Part shown: positions 22,371 through 34,607 of the stretch, one piece after another
Numbering within the stretch: the first letter of the stretch is position 1
How the letters are laid out: each line of letters begins with the position of its first letter
Origin: Synaphobranchus kaupii
Taxonomy: Eukaryota > Chordata > Actinopteri > Anguilliformes > Synaphobranchidae
Assembly: GCA_029718625.1 (NCBI GenBank)
Contig: CM056376.1
Location: forward strand, 27,394,387 to 27,458,386
Direction of reading: 5' to 3'
Length of the DNA: 64,000 nt
Translations under genes and position numbers: made by a program
Notes under the pieces: model-generated
What the model saw: only the letters and a program-made list of their open reading frames with translations
Databases searched by the model: none
Told to the model about the DNA's origin: nothing

Positions 22371-22388
22371 AGGAATGGTTTAACCAAG
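22371..22388 (+). CDS. arvcf: arvcf 18-nt cassette microexon in the insert loop
   Basis: Between AACTGTAG and GTGAGT lie 18 nt reading (G)AG GAA TGG TTT AAC CAA G, that is EEWFNQ. Human ARVCF has EEWFHQ and p120 has DEWFSR at the same place. The exon enters and leaves in phase 1 and is a multiple of three, so it can be skipped without breaking the frame; in p120 the corresponding six-residue exon is alternatively spliced and interrupts the basic nuclear-localisation cluster. Skipping here would join CFGGKKAK to GRKNGEND, bringing the basic residues together. It is too short to be found without homology. Confidence 0.93.
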
Positions 22389-23453
22389 GTGAGTTTGCTC
22401 AGCCTGATCGCGCTTCTTTTCCCTGTTTGTAGTCGCCGCCGTCTTCTCTACCCTTCGCAAAAAAAAAAAAAAAAAAAGAGTTCAGTCAGCTGTCTGTCTT
22501 GTACCCCTCCCCCTTGCCCTGCCCCCCTTGTGAAATTTTATGCTGTAGTTCTAGTGACGGACAGGGGGGGTCAGCCAATCGCAGGGTGGCTTGCCGGGTG
22601 CCTGTGAGGTGGGCAGGATAGGCTGGGTGATGGACTTCTGGAATGTCGGTTGGATGCCAAGCCCCGTCCATCCAAATTCAACCCCACCCCTCCCACATCC
22701 TGCAGTGAGATGTACAATCAGATGTACACTCAGACTTGCAATGGGCTGACTTGGGCACACATTGGGCGGCTGTGTCATATAACGGTTTGGGAAGTGGGTA
22801 TTAACCGGTTCAAATCCCAAGTGGGGCACAGTCAACCTACCCTTGAGCAAGGCACTTAACCTGAACTGCTTCAGTAAACTGTCAGCTGTGTAAATCTTAT
22901 ATGTAAAACAATCAATCTAAGCTGTGCAAGTCACTCTGGGTCAGAGCTAAATGCTAAATGTAAATTTAATGTGATTTCAGTCTGCTGGTGTTTTAAAACC
23001 TGCAAGGGTCACCTCTGACTGTCTGGTCCAGTCCCCCAGTCCCACCCCCCTCCTTGCCCTGTGTCCCTGTCTGCACCCTTCAGTCTAGTGTAAATGGGAG
23101 ACAACTGTGTTCCTCGCAAAAGGGGGATTCTGTCTGTCAAAGTGGTTATTAGCTTCATTAGCTGGACTCCCTTTCAAAATGGAATCTGGCAACCTTCTGT
23201 TCACCGGGACCAGACTGACACTTATTGGCTGGTACAACAGCAGTGTCTGTCCAGCGAGCCGTTAGGTTTACGTCCTCCTTGAGTTAGGAACTCTTTGTCT
23301 CTATCGGAGATCCTGGGGCCCATTTGAGGCCCCCGCTGCCTCCATCCAGAGGGCTGGGTGGGCTGGGCGGGGGCTTGTAGAGGGTGTGTTTGTTTTTTCC
23401 TCCTGCCTCCCCCACACCGATACGTTTACACTCTCGCTCTCCTCTTCAAACAG
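22389..23453 (+). other. arvcf intron, 1.1 kb
   Basis: Contains an A-run (22459-22476) and one complete SINE. The rest is unremarkable. The acceptor CTCTTCAAACAG is preceded by a good pyrimidine tract. Confidence 0.85.
22757..22975 (+). mobile_element. tRNA-derived SINE (V-SINE-like)
   Basis: The clearest forward copy in the window: a head with GGCGGCTGTGTCATATAACG (A-box region) and GGTTCAAATCCCA (B box), then CCTTGAGCAAGGCACTTAAC, CTGAACTGCTTCAGTAAACT, and the tail TCACTCTGGGTCAGAGCTAA followed by ATGCTAAATG. Confidence 0.75.
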
Positions 23454-23525
23454 GCCGGAAAAACGGAGAGAACGACAAAAACTACGACACACTGGACCTA
23501 CCCAAGCGCACGGAGCCCACGAAAG
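23454..23525 (+). CDS. arvcf: arvcf coding exon: end of insert loop
   Basis: Joined to the phase-1 G before it, the exon reads GRKNGENDKNYDTLDLPKRT then EPTK. DTLDLPKRTE is characteristic of ARVCF (p120 has DTVDFPKRTS). It is 72 nt and enters and leaves in phase 1 (AAAG/GTACGC), so it accepts splicing from either the 18-nt exon or the exon at 20693. It is followed by the window's longest intron. Confidence 0.96.
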
Positions 23526-24593
23526 GTACGCTATTTCATGTTTATTTTTTGTTTGTTTTCTTGTTTTCTCTGCTCAGTCACATCTTAAGAACTCACATGG
23601 AGGAGATTTTAGTCCAAGCAGAAAGATTTTGGGCTGGTTTTCACCGGCCAGCGTCAAAAGTGTATCATTTTTTTCGTCATCACAAAAAAAAATAATTTAA
23701 ACCGAACACTGAAAGTTTCCCTTGAACTTTGGGATCGTTGAAATTATTCACCAGATGACAGCTGGATGAAGGTTATTTAGTTTAGTGTAGTGGATGTTTC
23801 ACATGTTAATTCCCTGTTAAGGACCTTTTTGGTCACAGTAGTACTTGTTATGACCAGTTATTATAGGTAAGTGTTGTCAATGGATTGGGTAGTTCTTGCA
23901 ATGCCCACAAAGTCATGGATTACTGTTCAGATTTTTCTTTGAGATATACATCATGTTTTTTTTAGAGTCTGTCTGCTGAATGTACCAGTTTTGCTGCTGT
24001 AAGAATTATATCTTTACAAATGTGTTTTTTGTGAATAAATCACTCTGACCAGAGGCAGTGAATAGAGCGGACCTTTCTGAAGGGCCTTGTTTAAGTGTGC
24101 CCTAATGTTAAAGATCGGGGGCGTGTGTGCGTGGAGTGAATAACTACACTGCGCTTGCATTGAAAACCTGTCCCCTGCACCGAAGACCCACAGCTCTGAG
24201 ATTAATGACATTTTAAAAGTCAAACCCCTTTTTCCCCCCTCGAGTGAGAAAAGAAAGCCATAATCCACATTGCATTAAAGACGGGAGGTTCCAGTCAACT
24301 GAGGCAAATGCAAACATAAATGCACAGAAGGCACGAGGGGTGTTTTTTTGCCGCATCAAAAGATCTCTCATTGGGCCCCACCACCTCAGAATATCCTATG
24401 TTGTAATATTTTTTGAGGGCCCCAGTCAGTCAGGACCCTTGGAATTCCCCCTCTCCCCCAATATGGCACCCCTGCAAAAGGGTGTATGTCTGACCAATGT
24501 CACCACCTGTATTTATGCACGTATGTGTACGTACACACAGTGAGGTTGGTAGGAGACGTTTTGGTTACGTTTGAATCTAAATACCCTCCGAGT

Positions 24594-24598
24594 GTGTG

Positions 24599-24639
<41 letters not shown>
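24594..24639. repeat. GT microsatellite
   Basis: An almost pure GT array of about 46 bp with one CA interruption. Confidence 0.9.
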
Positions 24640-25087
24640 CAATGAAAGCAGCTGGGTAAGACTCAGTGAGGTAGAAGGAGAGAGAGACTGCGGAACAGCA
24701 GCTTGTAATTGTATGTAAATGGGTCACAGCGGTTGGAACTGCCAGTGTGATATCAGCGCTGATTCTGGGTTTGCGGCGTTTACTCGCCGTCAGATAAACT
24801 CGCTCCCAGCAAAACAGATAGATGCCAGGCTGATCCTCCGCTTACCTCAGTCGAGACAAAAGCGGCAAATCCTTCTGTACCTATTCTCCCCCTGCCAATC
24901 AGCGAAGCCGTAACGAGCCGAGTCGTTACCCGGCCTTTATTCCACCAGCCGCAGCCTGCCGCAGCCCTGTGCGCTTGCATTTCCCTGTTAGTTTTCACTA
25001 GACCACGTTGTTTAAGCTTCGCTCGTTTTCTCCGTATGTATTGTCACACTGCGGGTAAAGCCACACTGAAAGCGGGGAAATCACCTG

Positions 25088-25257
25088 CCATCACCCTTCG
25101 CCTGACATCACCCTTCGCCTGCCATCACCCTTCGCCTGCCATCACCCTTCGCCTGCCATCACCCTTCGCCTGCCATCACCCTTCGCCTGCCATCACCCTT
25201 CGCCTGCCATCACCCTTCGCCTGCCATCACCCTTCACCTGCCATCACCCTTCGCCTG
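25088..25257. repeat. 17-bp minisatellite, 10 copies
   Basis: The unit CATCACCCTTCGCCTGC repeats 10 times in tandem. The only variants are GAC for GCC in the first unit and one CACC for CGCC. Confidence 0.95.
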
Positions 25258-25771
25258 ACACAACTGCTCGCTTGTTTGTTAAATTACATCGATCGGATTC
25301 TATGTGAAATCCCCACACAGCCATAATTAACGGGTCCTCCGTGACATAACTAGGAGTGGGGAAATAAAATTTGAAAAGGGGAACAATTTATAAGTCGGAT
25401 CTTTAATCCGATTGGTTATTGCGCCGCGTTCCCCGTCTCGTCTGGTCGCCTCGCATCGAAAACAATCCCAACATGCCTTGCAGACACGAGGAATTGAAAA
25501 TGAATGGAGGCGATGTAATCGCCTGAGAAATCCGCTCCACACCGCTTTCTGTGGGGGGGTCTCCGTCAGGATTATGAATCAAATGAGCCGTGTGCTGGTG
25601 CGCTTCAATATTAACCATTTGAAGAGTAGGTTTTTAAAAAAAGTTTTTTTCAAGATTCTAAGTTAGTGTTCTAGAACTTCATTACCGGTAGCGATTGTTA
25701 CATCAGCATTAGAATGTCCAGTGAAGAACATTCTAATCACATGTTTGTGCTCTTACACCTTAAAGGGCCGT

Positions 25772-26415
25772 TCACACTAAGGCGATAACTATAACGATAA
25801 CTATAACCATAAAATCTTTTTAAATAGTTTTATGCAAAGTGAATGGATGTGTCCACACTACAACGACAACTATAAAAACAACTAGAATGATATAGATGCC
25901 TATCGTTGGAATCGCTCCGATTTTTCATAACGCTGTAAAACGATTTCCAGCCAATCAAAAATCATGCTCTGTTACTTATAGGAACGTAAAACAAAATTTG
26001 TAGTTAAATAAATACGCCATGAAATAAATAAAAGAGATGTCAAATAATGAATAGATATTTATTTAATTGCTTATTTATTTATTTGATGATCTATTTCATT
26101 GCTTATGTATTTATTTATTTAATTTAGTCACATTTGTTCTTCCATAGTGACCAAGCCAGCTAATAGGAGTGTGAGGGTGTGTGTGGAAAAAGTAGGAGCT
26201 GTGCATGGCTGTAAACGCAAATAGCTTGGTAGTTGAGAGATGCATGATTCACTGTCTGTCAATGAGGACGAGGTCTGTTCGCTCTTTTTTTCCCGTTGTT
26301 TGTTTTAATTTGCTGGAAATTAGGAAAGATAAAAAGTTGTGGTGCGGACGCGTGAGAAATTTTCCATAGTTATAGTTAGTTTTTTATAGTTATCGTCATA
26401 GTGTGAACGGCCCTT
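25772..26415. mobile_element. Non-autonomous DNA transposon, about 640 bp
   Basis: The left end AAGGGCCGTTCACACTAAGG and the right end TAGTGTGAACGGCCCTT are inverted repeats. They continue with ATAACTATAA on both arms. TTAA occurs at both junctions (25770-25773 and 26413-26416), overlapping the ends by one base, so a TTAA-type duplication is possible but not exact. There is no coding frame. Confidence 0.6.
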
Positions 26416-27238
26416 AAGGGGTTAAAACACTCTGGAGGGTTGCCTCTTTTTATTTTTTTTTCGATTTTCTATTTTTCAACATCACCGTGGAAATAAACGT
26501 CTCAAATGGACACATTGGAACCCTAGTCATGTGCGTTTTTGCAGCGTCTTTTTAAAAAAAATTTTCTTAGGGTGGAGGGTTGATTTTTTTGGTTTGGAAA
26601 AATCAGTATGTACACATCAAAGGATGCATCAGGGTCTAATGGCTGAAAGTCAATGGAGCTTCCTGTTTCCCTGTAATTAGTCACATTAAGCAGGCTAAAG
26701 TGGGCTCCTATGAAACTAGATTACTATTAATTGCAGTGGTTTATGTAGGTAAGCCGATTCTGCCGTTTATCGCCTCAAAGTCAAGTAAATGAGCCTCCAG
26801 AATGATAATTAGTATCTTTAGTACGATTTATACTGAAACGGTTACAATTGTTACGCTCTTAATGGGACACAATTGAAAATAATCTCCTCTGTCCTGCATT
26901 TTGACGTTTTGGGGATTAATTGTTGTGTCCCCATTATCGATGGCTGGCGTAGAGCTGCGTTGAGATTGGAGATGACTAATGACTGGGAGGAGGAGTGATG
27001 AGGAAGGTTATCCTCCTGCTCTTATCTGTCGAGCACTCCTTAGCTGACAGGTGTGTCTAATGCTGGTGTCATGCTAGCCTGGCGCACAGCGAGCGAGATT
27101 ACTGTCCTGCTGCCTGACGGTGGATTCATTCTGGGGCCGGGAGATAGAAATCCCCTCCCCTCCTCCCCCTCTGTAATAAACACAAAGCAAGCCGGGACAT
27201 TCTGTTTCCCAAATCTTTTGTTTTCAGCGGACTAATGT

Positions 27239-27297
27239 GCAAGCATGTGTGTGTTTGTGTGTATGGGTGCATTTGTGTTTGTGTGTGCGTTTGTGTA

Positions 27298-27365
<68 letters not shown>

Positions 27366-27370
27366 TGTGC

Positions 27371-27415
<45 letters not shown>

Positions 27416-27418
27416 TGC
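27239..27418. repeat. GT microsatellite, about 180 bp
   Basis: Long GT array with GCGCGTGTGCGCG in the middle. Alternating purine-pyrimidine of this length can adopt Z-DNA. Cys/Val and His/Thr open frames here are artefacts. Confidence 0.95.
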
Positions 27419-27965
27419 GCAAAGTTTGTGCGTGAGGAGGGGGAGCAGGACAGGGTTTTTCACCGTTTAATCGGGTCAGATACAGAGCAGAGAGATTGAG
27501 GAGATTACTGGCAGTTTGGGCCTTATCTGGTGTCTGAATGAAGAAAGGCTGTTTCACACCCCGGAGGCCAGCTCAAGGCTGGGTTTGTGATTAACACCCA
27601 GCTCTGGGACCTTAGGCCCAATGCAGTTCCTGTGCCTTGGATTACAGTGGACCTCCTGGGTCTCCCAGATCTCCCAGCATAGCCGAGCGTGGGGTCAAAG
27701 GGTACAACCCCATATAGGGCGCAATTTAACACTAGAGGTGACACATCCTGTCTTTTTTATTTATTTATTTTTTAAAGTTGCATTTTCAAGAGCTCCTGGG
27801 TGGCTCCTCTACTTAGGAGAGTGATGTTCTAGTGTGTGTATGGGCCCCACGGTCCGGTCTGGTATCGAACCTGTACCGCACTAGTGCCAGCTGTATCTGG
27901 AAACCCCGTTGGGCAGGGAACGTGTCAGTGAGTGCTCGAAATTTACGGAACATCAGTGTCAAGTC

Positions 27966-28159
27966 CAGTCATCCCCAACCCTGTTCCTGGAGATATACCG
28001 TCTTGTCGGTTTTTCATTTCAACCCTAATTCGGCACACCGGATTCTACTAATTAGCACCTCAACTAGATCTCTAGGTGCTGAATGAGGGGTGCTTTGTTA
28101 GGGTTGGAGGGAAAACCTACTGGACCGTAGATCATCAGGAACAGGGTTGGGCACCACTG
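27966..28159. mobile_element. Palindromic hAT-type MITE
   Basis: The left end CAGTCATCCCCAACCCTGTT and right end (reverse complement CAGTGGTGCCCAACCCTGTT) are inverted repeats continuing with CCTG. The flanking octamers GTCAAGTC and GTCCAATC match at 6 of 8 positions, consistent with an old hAT insertion. Confidence 0.6.
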
Positions 28160-29097
28160 GTCCAATCCAATACCAGCACCCCCCCTCTGGTCAGCTGGGT
28201 GCCTGCAGTCTTTCTGCACAAGCTAAATAGGACATCCTCCACTGTCCTCCACTGATGCAGCATCTGCGTGAGCTTAGCGGTTAGAAACGCGTGCTTCAGG
28301 GGAGACTAACAGAAGACTGCAATGTTGTTGTATTCCTAATTTAGAGATAAATAAAAATCCGGGGTAAAAATTGAGGGTGCATGTCAGGACCAGTGATGGA
28401 CGTGTGGTCTTTGGACATTAGCCGTTCTTTGTTCAAAGGTCAAAGGTTGTGTTCTCTGCACTCCCATTGGTCCTTTGTGATGATTACAGTTTGCTCACAT
28501 AGCATGCTTCGGTTGCATTATGTGTTAATTACCACATTCTTTAGTGACACTTCCATTGTGTGCTGGGAATTCTGTTTCAGCACTGATCACTGATTACAGT
28601 CTATTATGATTGACATTATTCATCAAACCATAACAGAAGATATGAGGAAAGCCATTAATAACTCTGACAGAACTATTTAAGCAGCCAAAAACGTTTTTTG
28701 GCTCTTTCTAGTCGCTAATTGAAATGCTGGCCAAACTTGATTTATTTATCTATTTAATTATTTATTTATTTGCTTTGAGACCCAGTCACAGACCGCCCAT
28801 TTAATTTAGAGCAGAGGGAAATCAGCTCACAGAATAAATGTGTTTTTCCTCGGGGAGGATGTGGAGACGGGAGTGGAAGCTCGCGGAGTACTAGGAGAGA
28901 ATACGCTTCCTGTTGATGCATTTTTTAGCCTGATCTCTTATTTTCTTTTACTTTTAAATTTTATTTTATTTATCTCATTTCTCCCTCATTCCCCTGCCGC
29001 CCGCCGTCAGAAATAGATTTGACATCAGGAGCCGCGAAGGATGATGAGTCATGAGCCTGGTACATCCCTCGCTGAATTCCATCAGTTCCACAGACGC

Positions 29098-29162
29098 AGT
29101 TCCACTTGTGTACGTCGCTCTGGATAAGAGCGTCTGCTAAGTGATTGCAATGTAATGTAATG
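29098..29162 (+). mobile_element. SINE tail fragment (V-SINE-like)
   Basis: TACGTCGCTCTGGATAAGAG followed by CGTCTGCTAAGTG is the tail motif shared by the other SINE copies; the tRNA-like head is missing. Confidence 0.65.
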
Positions 29163-29642
29163 AGAGCCGTGTATTTCTTCCACACTTCCACACTCTCCCA
29201 GGGCCGAACCCAACTCGGGGGCTAGCAAAGCCCAAGTAAAAATTACTTTAAAAACAAAACAAACCAAAAAAAAAAAATGTGTTGATACTGCGACGCCACA
29301 CAGTTACCCCGCGCTGTGGATGTATTAGAAGTTAATAGGCGGAACAGAAACTGGTGAAGCAGGTGTATGTCTCCCGTTACTGTCTTTGCTGACAGAACTT
29401 TGCTGAAGCCGTGTCACTGTGGCTCGGTCTTACTCCCGCCCCGGACCGGACACATGCGAGCGTCTGCGTCTGTTATAAGGGGTCTATTATAATCAATCGT
29501 GAAACCTACACCAGCTGTGCTTCCCTTCACCCTGCACTGCTGCTCACCCTGTTTCTATTTGAGACGTGACGCTCCAGACCTCCTTGAGCAAGTCCGCCTT
29601 CGCCAAATGACCGGGGGGAAAAAGACCCGTCCCCGATGTTAA

Positions 29643-30278
29643 AGGAGAAGTTCGGTATTTAACATTATAAGCCCTGTTATAAGGTTATTTACGATCATAT
29701 ACAACGGTCTATATCAACATTTTGACAAACTGTGCAGTCTTCAGATATATTGCTCATTGCTCATGTCACAGCTAACGTACACAATGGATCTGGATGGGCA
29801 TATAGAAAATCCTTCAAAAAACACCATAAACTCGTTTTCAAAGACGGGAAACTCACCGAGTGGTCACTGGTATCTTCTTGTCATTTACGTTTACGTTTAA
29901 AACATGTTTTAAATAACCGTTTAAAGATTTATGTAACTATTTTCAGTCGCCGTACAGCCATATGTTTGTAAACTTCCGCTTGAAATTTTGGGAGGTCTTG
30001 GCTGAGTTTCAAGGCTACCATAGAAGAAGAAGAGCCGCTTCCGGCTGATAAATAAAACCCGATACGAGCATACTTTGCGACGATGTTTGTGTCAGAACAT
30101 CAACGGACACCAGTGACCACTCAGTGAGTTTCCCGTCTTTGAAAACGAGAGTTTATGGTGTTTTTTGAAGGATTTTCTCAAGACTGCACAGTTTGTCAAA
30201 ATGTTGATATGGACCGTTGTGTATGATCGTAAATAACCTTATAACAGGGCTTATAATGCTAAATACCAAACTTCTCCT
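29643..30278. mobile_element. Non-autonomous TTAA-type (Kolobok-like) element, family B
   Basis: TTAA lies at 29639-29642 and 30279-30282. The ends AGGAGAAGTTCGGTATTTA and (reverse-complemented) AGGAGAAGTTTGGTATTTA start inverted repeats of roughly 200 bp, which include TTATAAGCCCTGTTATAAGG and GGGAAACTCACYGAGTGG words on both arms. No transposase frame is visible. The AGG start with TTAA duplication resembles the intact-ended element at 42835-44689, so I place it tentatively in the Kolobok group. Confidence 0.7.
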
Positions 30279-31379
30279 TTAATGATTGGTTCTTTCGTTT
30301 CCATTGCACTACTACTACTACTAAACGCGTCTGGTGTAGATATGTCATTTTTTTCGATCGCACATGTCCGGTCTGGAAGCGGTGTATGAGTGTCCTCTGT
30401 CATGCGGAGGTCTTGAACATGCTCACAGAGTCTCGATGGTACTCAGCTGGAGTGGTCTCTATGGTACTAGTAGCTTTCCTGGGGTTTCCAGCATGACTGT
30501 ACAGCTACACGCATCCCCGTCCTCCTCTCTCATGAGATGCTGATATTATTCACAGCTTGTGGCGCCTAAAATTAAATCACTCTCCACCTCTTATTCGTTC
30601 TGAGACAGGTGGGTTTCGCGTGGGGGGATGTGAGGGGGGGGGCGGGGGGTTGGGAACCTCTTCTAAGTCGTGTTTCGGTTGACAATCCCCTCTCCAGTGG
30701 ATTACCTTCACTCCTGTGCTGTGTTACGGAACGACTTACTCATTGCATTTGAATAGAACATTTTCACCGACTGGAACATTCGGAGCGTTTTTCTGTGGTT
30801 ATGTTCTGATTTCCTCTTTTGTTTTGTTTTTTTAACCCCGCCCACAAAATGAACTGTAAAATTCTTCCGGGAAAGCGGGCCAGGTTTAGGCTAGCCTAGG
30901 TGACGGCGGAGAAGAGGTCCCGATGTGGGATTTTCTTTGACTGGCCTACCCTGGAACGGTGAGGTTTGCGTTGCGTCCTCCATTTTGTTTATGTCCCTGG
31001 CAGGTCTTAATGATGATGATGAATAGTTTTGTCAGCTCCAGTATATGCACCTAAGACTTTCCATCTGTGCTGAATTACTCCTCTCTCTCTCGCACCGAAT
31101 GTGTTGCTCTATTGAAGGGCCCCGGAGGTTTAGAGCGAGACGACGAATCACGACTCACCTCTGGCTGGTCCTCCCGAGTGTCTCCCTGCCTTTCATTTCC
31201 TTCTTTTCATTAGCCTTTTCTGTCGCTCGACAGCTCGCCTGAATTTGGATTTATGTCTCGCCTCCGACGCCGCAAAACGGCAAGGCGAGCAATAAAACTA
31301 ATTAAGAAAGAAAGAAACGGCAAAAATATTCAATCTGGTTGCTAACATGACGTTGTGTAAAGCCGAGTAGGGCGGGGCA

Positions 31380-31600
31380 TAATGGTCTTTAATTATACCT
31401 GACGCGGCAGTAAACGTCCAAACTTCAGAGGCCTCATGAAATCACCGCTAATATCTATTGCATCTTGATAAGACAGCCAATCAGCGGCAAGGTCATACAG
31501 CTATGTGCTCATGTGCTGTGTTTTTGTCCATCGCATGGAAGCGGCAAGGCCTTATCTACTGTCTTATCTACGTCCAATATGTGTCATTGCTGTTTTTGTT
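31380..31600. mobile_element. Diverged relative of the MITE at 63373-63855
   Basis: CCAAACTTCAGAGG, TTGATAAGACAGCCAATCAG and GGCAAGGCCTTAT also occur, with changes, inside the element at 63.4-63.9 kb. Termini are not recognisable. Confidence 0.4.
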
Positions 31601-33477
31601 TCCGGGCCCTGTGGCTTGGAATGGCTTCCGCATTCGGGAATGTCGCACTTACACTCGGGTAACCAGCGGATCGTCCGCCCCTTCCCCCCCCGCACTCCTG
31701 TCTCCCTCTCGACCGTCACAGTGAGTCATTTATGGTGCACAGAGAGGCTCTGTCTGCACCCATATCCTCCTCTCCCCTGCCTGTCAGACTTCACACTGCT
31801 GCGAAACCTCTCTCGCTGTCAAACCAAACTAAAGCGTAACCATGACTAAACAGTTAAAATAACTAAAAACCGTAACACTAACTAGACTGTAATTTCCAAC
31901 ATTCCAACACCTCAATCCACCCACACCCCAACCTGCCCCCCCCCCCCCCAACACGGGTTACTTAAAACTGTACTGCAGTTGTGCCAGTGTAATATATACA
32001 CTGCGGGGTGCTGGGGTGCTGGGCCCCTCCCTACCCCTCCTTCCCCCCCGTCCAGGAAGAGCCTGCCTTCCCCTCAGGCCTTTTGCGTGCGTGCGTGTTT
32101 CTCTCTGTCTGTGCTTTTGGAGACTATGGGGAAACAAAAGGCATTTTTTTAATGGCATCTTTCAACCTGCGTCAAATCCCCCCTCAACCTCTCCCAGTGC
32201 CCTGGCTCTGGCAACCTCCCAACCGTAGAGGATTAGATTAGTGAATTTCCCTCATGTAGGCCAGCTGGTCAGATGCCACCCATCCAGTGGGCGTGGCTGT
32301 GATAGAACGGAGAGCAGCCAACCTATCACCACGTCGCGTGTGCCAGTCCTACCCTGCCAGGTCACACATCCATCAGAAACGCCCCCCTCCAACCCCCGCG
32401 ACTGTGGTTGGATTTCTTGCTGGTCCTATACACAACTGAAGCTTACAATGCACGTGCAACATGGTGTTATTAGTAATATTAACGTTATTTCATAACAGAC
32501 ACCTCTATCCACAGCCTTAATCCCATATCCGTAGAAAAAAAAGAAAAGAAATCAAGGTATGAACTGTTATCTTGTTTATAAAATGGAGGCAGGTATTGCA
32601 GGCTGAGGAGTGATAGATTATCTTGGGAAGGTGGGGGGTGGGAAACCTGATGTGGCAGCTGGTTTATTCAGGGAGAAATTATGTGGGGTCTTAGGAGAAT
32701 AAGGCGGTGGAAGAGAAGAATCTGCGCGTGCGTGTTAACTCACTACTGCAGCCGTGAATCACTGGGAAATTAACCACATTAGTAATATTATCACCTCATA
32801 TCTGCTATTGCACCAACAGCACCTCGCAGTTTGTGCACATGGCTGAAGGCCAGCCCTTAATCCTCATGCATATCTTGGCTGTCTACAATCCAAAAACTTG
32901 TGTTCCCGCCCCAATTAAAAATACTTTTCCGATACTTCGTTTTTTTATTTATGATTTTCCTGGCATTGTGTGTAAACAGCGATTTTCTCACTAACACAAA
33001 GTGGAGATAGAGGCGTTGTGTGAGAGCCGGGAGACGGGAGGTTTGCCCTCTGATATTCTTGAGCGAGTCTGACCTTTGAACTTCCAGCTGGCTTCCTTTT
33101 TGGACCAAAGCCAAAGGGCTGCCGAGATAATAGTGTTAGAGTGTTAGACCAGCAAGAAAGAAAGCTAAGGGATTTTTCCTTTTTTTTTTTTTTTAAGTAT
33201 TTATCCTGCGGTTTATCATGCTTTTGTGTTCTTTCTTTGAGCCAAAATGGAGAGGGGGCATGAATCTAATTAAGGGCCAATAAATGGGAGCATCTTTCTT
33301 CCTGAGCCACAATGGCTGTCGTGCAGAGCCCCACCAGAATTCTTTGTTTGATGGCTTGCAAACAAAATATTTATACATTTCAAGAGAATGGGCTTTGGGC
33401 TTTGTAGTTATAAATGGACATTTTATATTCTCTTTGTGTCCCTGTTGAATGTATCTTGTACGTGGTTGAACGTGTCT

Positions 33478-33552
33478 TAGCAGTGTCCTACCAGGGAGTG
33501 TAGGTTACAAGCCCAGTACTACCCAAAGTTCCCATTATACAACACCACCACC
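33478..33552 (-). mobile_element. SINE head fragment (V-SINE-like)
   Basis: GTGTCCTACCAGGGAGTGTA, GGTTACAAGCCCAGTACTAC and CCATTATACAACACC follow the order of the heads of the reverse-strand copies; the tail is missing. Confidence 0.55.
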
Positions 33553-34243
33553 GCTGTCCTGATAACATCTCAACAGAGAACCAACTGCTCCTGTCTCTAC
33601 AAGCTTCATTTGGGGCACGATAGTTACAGTCCAGGATTCTGACATAAGCAAGCTCAGAAGATGTGTTATACTCTATGGCCCTCCAAGGACACTGAAAGTG
33701 TTGAGGCTCCTCCTGGCCTCGTCACAGGCCCCACACAGCCAGCCGCCGGCCCAAAGGGGGTGCTCTCTGACATGGGCCTGCAGAGCTGTCATTACGGGGG
33801 CCCCAGGAGCTGGTCCCATAGCATGGCTCCAAACAGAGGGAAAATTTGCGATGAAGATTGAGCGGCTGGCCTCGGAGATTGGAATTGAGACGCGGTCGAT
33901 GGCCTGGTGAGTGATGGCCCTTTAGGGGGGCTGAGAGAGGCGGTCGGGATGGCGAGCAGCGGAGGACAGTGGGGGGGTTGAAGGGGGCTGCGTTTTTGGC
34001 GAGAGGGGACACTGCAAATTTGAGGGATGGCCCCTGACGAGAACGCTGCCGGGGGAAATCCCTCCAGAGTCAAACGCAATCAGAGCCGTCATCCGCTAAA
34101 AACCCAGCAACCAGCACTCGCCCGACACTCCTTTCCGGAACACAACGGCCTCCCGCTCTCTCTCTGAAGCAGCTGCCGGCGCCGGAGGTTTCTCAACTAA
34201 ACCAAATAAATCTGTTTCACCGGCAGCAGCTCCGGTGGTCTTA

Positions 34244-34418
34244 GGGCCTGATTTACTAAGACCTTTTGCACGTACAAAACCTTTTAGCACACGCAAAACT
34301 AATAACACAGCCAATGATTGGGGCAAAAAAAATGCCATGAACAATCATTGGCCATGTTATTGGTTTTGCGTGTGCAAAAACGTTTTGCACGTGCAAAAGG
34401 TCTTAGCAAATCAGGCCC
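34244..34418. mobile_element. PIF/Harbinger-like MITE
   Basis: TTA at 34241-34243 and 34419-34421 flanks ends GGGCCTGATTTACTAAGACC and its near-perfect reverse complement. A 3-bp TTA duplication and GGG-start termini are Harbinger features. The arms continue with TTTTGCACGTRCAAAA. At 175 bp it is a foldback MITE. Confidence 0.7.
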
Positions 34419-34496
34419 TTAGTGTACAGCCCTCTGATCTGACCAGCAATCGCAGTACATGCACATGTATGTTAGACTTAAAGCTAAAGACCAAGG

Positions 34497-34607
34497 GTCT
34501 GATTCACTAAGGCCTTTAGCATGTGCAAAACCTTTTAGCACACGCAAAACCACTAACATGACCAAAGTTATTAGTTTTGCTTGTGCTAAAAGTCTTAGTA
34601 AATCAGG
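34497..34607. mobile_element. Second, shorter copy of the same Harbinger-like MITE
   Basis: GGTCTGATTCACTAAGGCCT on the left and TCTTAGTAAATCAGGC on the right repeat the termini of the element 80 bp upstream, with TAGCACACGCAAAACC inside. No duplication identified. Confidence 0.6.
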
